A DNA stretch of 64,000 bases, from contig CAZRXG010000024.1 in assembly GCA_964603985.1 (NCBI GenBank), positions 1 to 64,000 of the forward strand, written 5' to 3'. The DNA is from CAZRXG01 sp964603985. Its GTDB lineage: Bacteria; Chloroflexota; Anaerolineae; Aggregatilineales; UBA3940. The notes under the pieces are model-generated. The model searched no databases. It saw nothing but the letters and a program-made list of their open reading frames with translations, and was not told where the DNA came from. This document shows, in pieces, positions 59,866 through 64,000 of this stretch. Each line of letters begins with the position of its first letter. Position 1 is the stretch's first letter. Position numbers and translations under genes: made by a program.

Positions 59866-60959
59866 TTTTTTTTTACTTCCAGGCCCTCGTCGGCCATCTG
59901 CTCATCGGCCATCCCAGACGACTCATCCCCGCTGCGAGCCTGCTCGAGGCGTTCTTCGAGGTCATGCAGGCTGACCGGAGTCTCATCGAGGGGGCTGCGT
60001 TTGAGGCGATGCGGCAGCGCCAGTTCGGCTGCCAGCAGGATGTCGTGCTCGGTGATGGTGCTTCGCCCGTCGAAGGCGGCGTGTGCCCGTGCCGTCTTGA
60101 GAATGACCAGGTCGGCGCGGTGCCCATCCACGTGCAGGCTGGCCGTCAGGTTGGCGATGGTGGACAGGTCGCGGCGCGTGTAGGTGACTTGGTCAACGAT
60201 CTGCTTTGCGTGGGCTACCGTCCGTGAGAGTTGTTCCTCCTGGGGAAGCCATTCCTCACGGAAGACGACCGGATCTTCCTCAAACTCGATGCACCGCTCC
60301 AACACGGCCATGCGTTCGGCTGAGTGAATCAGGCCACGCACATCGACGCACAGCGCGAACCGGTCCAGCAGTTGGGGCCGCAGGTCACCTTCTTCCGGGT
60401 TCATCGTCCCGATCAACATGAAGCGCGCCGGGTGGGTGAAGCTGATTCCCTCCCGCTCAACCACGTTGATGCCCATCGCCGCCGAGTCGAGCAGCAGGTC
60501 AACGACGTGATCGTCCAGCAGGTTCACCTCATCCACGTAAAGGATGCCCCGGTTGGCCGCCGCCAGCACCCCCGGCTCGAAGTGGCGCTCCCCGCGCTGG
60601 ATGGCCTTCTCAATGTCCAACGTCCCGACCACACGGTCCTCGGTGGCGCTGACCGGCAGATCCACCAGCCGGATGCGCCGGGTCGTGATGGGGAGATCCT
60701 CTCCCAGGGCAGAACGCTCGCGGCACTCGTCGCACCACGTCTCGGGGCGTTCGGGGTCGCAGCTAAACCGGCAGTCGGCCACGACCCGGATCTCCGGCAG
60801 CAAGGCTGCCAGCGCACGCGCAGCAGTGCTTTTCGCCGTGCCACGTTCTCCGCGAATCAGCACTCCCCCGATTCGCGGGTCAACGGCATTAAGAATCAGA
60901 GCGCGCATCATGCGCGCCTGCCCGACGATGGCTGTAAATGGGAAAATGACTGCGGACAT
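59853..60959 (-). CDS. chlI: ChlI/CobS-like AAA+ ATPase of metal chelatase
   Basis: The 368-residue 0-frame product is the AAA+ motor of Mg/Co chelatase. It has FPFTAIVGQARMMRALIL, Walker A in GERGTAKSTAARALAALLPE (about 38-57), Walker B in GILYVDEVNLLDDHVVDLLL (about 135-154), sensor 1 in FMLIGTMNPEEGDLRPQLLD and the arginine region after it. It ends LEVKKNMTY just after the A9 run, so the stop is the one expected if the ribosome does not shift. It would thus be the short subunit (ChlI) and the first half of the long one (ChlD). Confidence 0.93.
   Translation of the reverse strand: MSAVIFPFTAIVGQARMMRALILNAVDPRIGGVLIRGERGTAKSTAARALAALLPEIRVVADCRFSCDPERPETWCDECRERSALGEDLPITTRRIRLVDLPVSATEDRVVGTLDIEKAIQRGERHFEPGVLAAANRGILYVDEVNLLDDHVVDLLLDSAAMGINVVEREGISFTHPARFMLIGTMNPEEGDLRPQLLDRFALCVDVRGLIHSAERMAVLERCIEFEEDPVVFREEWLPQEEQLSRTVAHAKQIVDQVTYTRRDLSTIANLTASLHVDGHRADLVILKTARAHAAFDGRSTITEHDILLAAELALPHRLKRSPLDETPVSLHDLEERLEQARSGDESSGMADEQMADEGLEVKKNMTY
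59865..59888 (-). other. Programmed -1 frameshift site
   Basis: On the minus strand A9C (59874-59865) contains the -1 heptamer A AAA AAC in the chlI frame (GTA AAA AAA AAC ATG). The 0-frame stop TAG follows 6 nt after AAC. GAGGG (59888-59884) lies 12 nt upstream of the heptamer, the usual distance for a stimulatory internal Shine-Dalgarno. A small stem CGCC-GGA-GGCG follows about 38 nt downstream. Transcript slippage on the A-run is an alternative to ribosomal slippage. Confidence 0.8.
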
Positions 60960-61058
60960 GAGATATCTCGTCTCGTGATGTCAATAAAGCGTTGGTCTGT
61001 TCTGTTTGGGTATTTCCCGGTGGGATTATACCGCAGCCGCAGAAGCCGTAACAAGCGA

Positions 61059-61847
61059 CTAGAGAAGCAAGGTGGTCTCGCCTGCGTTCAGCCGGTGACG
61101 CTGGCCGGTATCATCGCGCAGCCACAGCGCGCCGCTTGGGTCAATATCCTCCGCCAGCCCCTCAAGTGACCCGCCCGGCACCCCGGCCCGGACCCGCTGT
61201 CCGATGGTCACGCAGCGCGCTCGCCACGCTTCGGGCAGCGCGTCGTCGCCCAAACGCGCGTACCAGCCACTCAACCGCGTCATGATCTCCGCCAGCAGGG
61301 CCGCCCGGTCGTGCTCACTGCCGGTCGCCACCCGCAGGCTGGTGGCCGTCTCGCCCAGAGGGTCGCCCGCTTCAAAGATCTGGTTCACGTTGATGCCCAT
61401 CCCCACCACGATCCACAGCAGGTCTTCGCCCACAACGGCGCTCTCCGGCAGTATCCCGGCGAATTTCTTCCCGCCGATCTGTAAGTCATTCGGCCACTTC
61501 ACCACGACCTGCACGTCCGCCAGTGCTTCGCACGCCTCGGCAATTGCCAGCCCGCAGGCCGTCACAACCCGGTAGGCTATCCCCGGCGGTATCCCCGGAC
61601 GGAAGATCACCGACATCAGCAGGCTGGTGTTGGGTGGCGCTTCCCACACCCGGCCCATGCGACCCCGCCCGGCGGTCTGCTCGTCCGTGATGACCAGTGT
61701 GCCCTCCGGCGCGTGGTTGGCGGCCAGCTCGCGGGCCAGGCCGTTCGTCGAGCCAATGCGCGGGTGATAGTGCACGTTGGCTCCAAAAGGGCCGGTCTCC
61801 CGCCCACATAGGACGTTCCAGATAAGGCGCGTCGAAAGTGGTCGCAT
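61059..61847 (-). CDS. birA: Biotin--protein ligase, monofunctional
   Basis: BirA activates biotin and attaches it to biotin carboxyl carrier protein. The 262-residue protein has the catalytic loop in TDEQTAGRGRMGRVWEAPPN (about 54-73), VVVKWPNDLQIGGKKFAGIL (about 113-132), VVGMGINVNQ and the SH3-like C-terminal domain. It lacks an N-terminal winged helix, so it is class I and does not repress transcription. No biotin or acetyl-CoA carboxylase genes are adjacent. Confidence 0.95.
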   Translation of the reverse strand: MRPLSTRLIWNVLCGRETGPFGANVHYHPRIGSTNGLARELAANHAPEGTLVITDEQTAGRGRMGRVWEAPPNTSLLMSVIFRPGIPPGIAYRVVTACGLAIAEACEALADVQVVVKWPNDLQIGGKKFAGILPESAVVGEDLLWIVVGMGINVNQIFEAGDPLGETATSLRVATGSEHDRAALLAEIMTRLSGWYARLGDDALPEAWRARCVTIGQRVRAGVPGGSLEGLAEDIDPSGALWLRDDTGQRHRLNAGETTLLL

Positions 61848-61862
61848 GATCTCCCTTCGCCG

Positions 61863-63557
61863 CTACAGTGATGTGCTCATGTAGAGCCTGCCCAGCTCGA
61901 AACCCTGCCGCCGATAATACTCCCGTGTCCCGACGGCGGCAATGACGGCCAGCCGCGTGTAGCCCGCTGCCTGCGCTCGCCTGCGCGCCTCCTCAATCAG
62001 CCGCCCGCCGATGCCCTGGTGCTGCGCCTGCCCATCGGACTCGTCATCCAGCGCCAGCGCCGGGCCGTAGACCTGCACCTGCCGGATGATCGCCTGTCCG
62101 TTGACCTCCTCGATGGGGGCCGGGGCCGTCGGCAGCGAGAGGCGCAGGAAGCCCGCCAGCCGGTCGCCCGGCGTGACGGCGCTGATGAACACCTCGCGGC
62201 TGTGGTCGGTGTCATAGGGAATCGCTGCAATGCGGATCTCCGCCGGGTCGACCCGCTCACCGCGCACTTCGCGGCAGCGGATGCAGCGGCAGGGTGTCCC
62301 GGCCTCGACGAGCCTGCGCTGTACGATCTGCCGCAGGTTGGAGGTGACCACCCCATCGACGATCTCCGGCGCAGGGATGTCGCGCATCACCCGATTGAGG
62401 CGGCAGTATTCCGGCACCAGCCTCTTGCAGGCCGCCAGCAGCCCGGTAAGCTCTTCCTCACTGTAGGGGTGATACTCGCCGTGCAGGTAGTGATCGTACA
62501 GTTCGGTGCCGCGCAGCAGGCCGGTAGGATAGAGCTTCATCTCATCCGGGCGGAGGGCCGGGTCATCCCAGAAGCGCCGGAAATCGGCCAGGTCGGACTC
62601 CGGCGTCGCGCCGAGCAGATTCGGCATCCAGTGCAGGGCCACTTTGAACCCCGCGCCCCGCAGCAGTCGTACTGCCCGCCGGGCGTCGGCGACGGTCTCA
62701 CCGCGCCTGTTGCGCGCCAGGATCTGATCGTCGAGGCTCTGGACGCCCAGTTGCACGCGCGTGACGCCCAACCGACGCAGGCGGCGTGTCTCCTCCAGGG
62801 TGATATAGTCAGGGCGGGTTTCGACGGTCAGGCCGACGTTGCGGTGGGACGCGCGCTCATTGAGGCAGTGCGCCTCTTCGAGCGTTGCCGCCTCGACGCC
62901 GTTCATCGCATCGAAGCAGCGCCGGACAAACCACTCCTGGTAGTCATGCGGGTAGCTCGACCACGTGCCGCCCAGGATCAGCAGCTCGACCTTGTCGGTC
63001 GTGTGGCCGATGTTGCCCATCGCCCCCAGGCGGAAGGCGACCTGCTGGTAGGGGTCAAACTCCAGCATCAGCGCGCGCATCGCGCCTGGCTCGTTGCTGA
63101 GGTAGCTTTTGGGCATGCGGAGGTCGTCCGGGCAGAAGATACACGTGCCGGGGCAGGGGACGGGCTTAGTGAGCACGGTGACGGGCGCTACCCCGCTCAG
63201 CGTGCGGGTGGGCTTCATCGTCAGGCGGCGCAGGACAAGCTCGTCCGCCTCAACGGCTCCGACCTCAACCAATGCCAGGTAGCCGCGCCGCAGGTTAGCC
63301 TTGCTGGTTTGCGGGTGGCCCGCGCGCGCCATGCGGCGCGAGATGTGGTTATACGACTCGCCGTCCCAGTCCGGCTCGGCCCGGATCGCTTCCACATAAG
63401 CCAGGATGTGCTTCCGCTCGGCATCCAGGTCGACCGGGCGAGCGTTGCGGGCGCGCCACCGGGCCTGCTGCTGTGGCGACGTGCCTTTGGCGCGTGGCAC
63501 GAATGCGTGTCCGGGGCGGCGCTGCCTGTGCGGTGCAGTGTTGAATTGCTCGCTCAC
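61863..63557 (-). CDS. elp3: Elp3-family tRNA uridine(34) acetyltransferase (radical SAM/GNAT)
   Basis: Elp3 makes the 5-carboxymethyl group on wobble uridine using acetyl-CoA and a radical SAM cluster. The 564-residue protein has the cluster motif PVPCPGTCIFCPDDLRMPKS (about 132-151), VELLILGGTWSSYPHDYQ, the SAM-binding VETRPDYITLEE and VQLGVQSLDDQILARNRRG. Zinc cysteines lie in CRCIRCREVRGE. A GNAT domain with QHQGIGGRLIEEARRRAQ (about 511-528) and REYYRRQGFELG follows. Start is GTG 63557. Structures are known for Elp3 from the chloroflexotan Dehalococcoides. No Elongator partners are expected in bacteria. Confidence 0.94.
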   Translation of the reverse strand: MSEQFNTAPHRQRRPGHAFVPRAKGTSPQQQARWRARNARPVDLDAERKHILAYVEAIRAEPDWDGESYNHISRRMARAGHPQTSKANLRRGYLALVEVGAVEADELVLRRLTMKPTRTLSGVAPVTVLTKPVPCPGTCIFCPDDLRMPKSYLSNEPGAMRALMLEFDPYQQVAFRLGAMGNIGHTTDKVELLILGGTWSSYPHDYQEWFVRRCFDAMNGVEAATLEEAHCLNERASHRNVGLTVETRPDYITLEETRRLRRLGVTRVQLGVQSLDDQILARNRRGETVADARRAVRLLRGAGFKVALHWMPNLLGATPESDLADFRRFWDDPALRPDEMKLYPTGLLRGTELYDHYLHGEYHPYSEEELTGLLAACKRLVPEYCRLNRVMRDIPAPEIVDGVVTSNLRQIVQRRLVEAGTPCRCIRCREVRGERVDPAEIRIAAIPYDTDHSREVFISAVTPGDRLAGFLRLSLPTAPAPIEEVNGQAIIRQVQVYGPALALDDESDGQAQHQGIGGRLIEEARRRAQAAGYTRLAVIAAVGTREYYRRQGFELGRLYMSTSL

Positions 63558-63666
63558 CGTGAGTCCCGACTCTGAGAGTTACAGTGGTGTTGGGGTGATA
63601 ATACCGGAGATGGAGGTGGGGGGCAATCGGACTGTTCGCGCGCCGTCGCGGCGTCATTCTCCTTAT

Positions 63667-64000
63667 CTACCACACCCCACCCTGCGCGCGACGCAGCTTG
63701 GTCAGGATGTCCTCCAGGCCCACCGGCAGCGGCGCGTCAAAGCGCAGCCGCTCGCCCGTCGAGGGCGAGTCAACGTGCAGCTCGGCAGCATGCAGGAACA
63801 ACCGCTTCATCTTGATGCGCTGCCTGCGGTAGCCGTACACCCGGTCCCCGACGACGGGATGCCCCAACCAGGCCAGATGTACGCGGATCTGGTGCGTGCG
63901 CCCGGTCTGCGGTTCGACCTTGAGCAGGGTGTGGGTGGTCAGGTCTTCGAGCACATCATAGCGCGTGGCGGATGGACGCCCATCGTGCACCACGGCCATG
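63667..64000 (-). CDS. RluA/RluD-type pseudouridine synthase, C-terminal part
   Basis: The gene runs off the right edge; only about 110 C-terminal residues are visible. LLKVEPQTGRTHQIRVHLAW contains the RluA-family TGRTHQIR motif, and GHPVVGDRVYGYRRQ and KRLFLHAAEL are also typical. It isomerises uridines in rRNA or tRNA; the exact member (RluD or other) cannot be told from this part. The Met near 63999 is internal, not the start. Confidence 0.9.
   Translation of the reverse strand, partial: MAVVHDGRPSATRYDVLEDLTTHTLLKVEPQTGRTHQIRVHLAWLGHPVVGDRVYGYRRQRIKMKRLFLHAAELHVDSPSTGERLRFDAPLPVGLEDILTKLRRAQGGVW

Overview
The window is a gene-dense, high-GC bacterial chromosome segment. It has no rRNA, no CRISPR array, no insertion sequence and one tRNA. 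The best guess at lineage is a member of Chloroflexota, probably Anaerolineae-like. That rests on style and content: Thr/Pro-rich 'TPTPTP' linkers on exported proteins, a sortase, a stand-alone bacterial Elp3, an ArsA-like ATPase pair with small partner proteins, and an aldehyde:ferredoxin oxidoreductase. It is an inference, because there is no marker gene. Most genes use ATG with a clear GGAGG-type ribosome binding site, with frequent GTG and TTG starts.

Layout. 0.7-10.4 kb: mutL, a LysM surface protein, a translationally coupled nucleotidyltransferase/HD hydrolase pair, a SWIM zinc-finger protein behind a perfect palindrome, a PIG-L deacetylase, an amidohydrolase and a GT4 glycosyltransferase. 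10.4-13.4 kb: an aldehyde:ferredoxin oxidoreductase divergent from a Cys/Met-metabolism PLP enzyme. 13.6-19.3 kb: a FadR-type GntR regulator with its own operators, followed by an alkyl-DHAP-synthase-like flavoprotein, glycerol-3-phosphate dehydrogenase and an FGGY kinase. 20.4-24.4 kb: an unusual cluster of two cysteine-free ArsA/Get3-like ATPases, two paralogous 103-residue proteins and two unknown proteins. 24.9-27.6 kb: a CstA transporter with two thioredoxin-fold proteins downstream.

28.0-37.8 kb is a complete his operon, hisGDCBHAFIE-purH plus a HAD phosphatase. In front of it sit a consensus promoter, an almost leaderless His-rich leader peptide and an intrinsic terminator, which together look like a classical attenuator. 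HisF/HisH release AICAR, the substrate of PurH, so purH fits the operon metabolically. The only his step without a dedicated gene is histidinol-phosphatase, and the terminal HAD gene is a candidate for it.

37.9-43.2 kb: a possible roadblock-fold protein, a methyltransferase, a sortase, a small basic membrane protein, tRNA-Pro(UGG), a TPR protein, a DUF4013 membrane protein and a lone response-regulator receiver. 43.3-54.4 kb: five consecutive minus-strand exported glycosidase-like proteins. Three of them share an N-terminal GH18-like domain with no glutamate at the catalytic position, plus a conserved C-terminal CPAC tail. 54.6-64 kb: a DUF1624 acyltransferase, a cyclic-nucleotide-binding protein, a lipoprotein PBP, a chelatase locus, birA, elp3 and a partial pseudouridine synthase.

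The strongest unexpected signal is the chelatase locus at 58.9-61.0 kb. The ChlI-type AAA+ ATPase frame ends just after a run of nine A. That run contains the -1 slippery heptamer A AAA AAC with a Shine-Dalgarno-like GAGGG 12 nt upstream. The -1 frame continues open for 322 codons into a ChlD-type linker and VWA domain that has no start codon of its own upstream of the VWA domain. One gene therefore probably encodes both ChlI and ChlD by programmed frameshifting.
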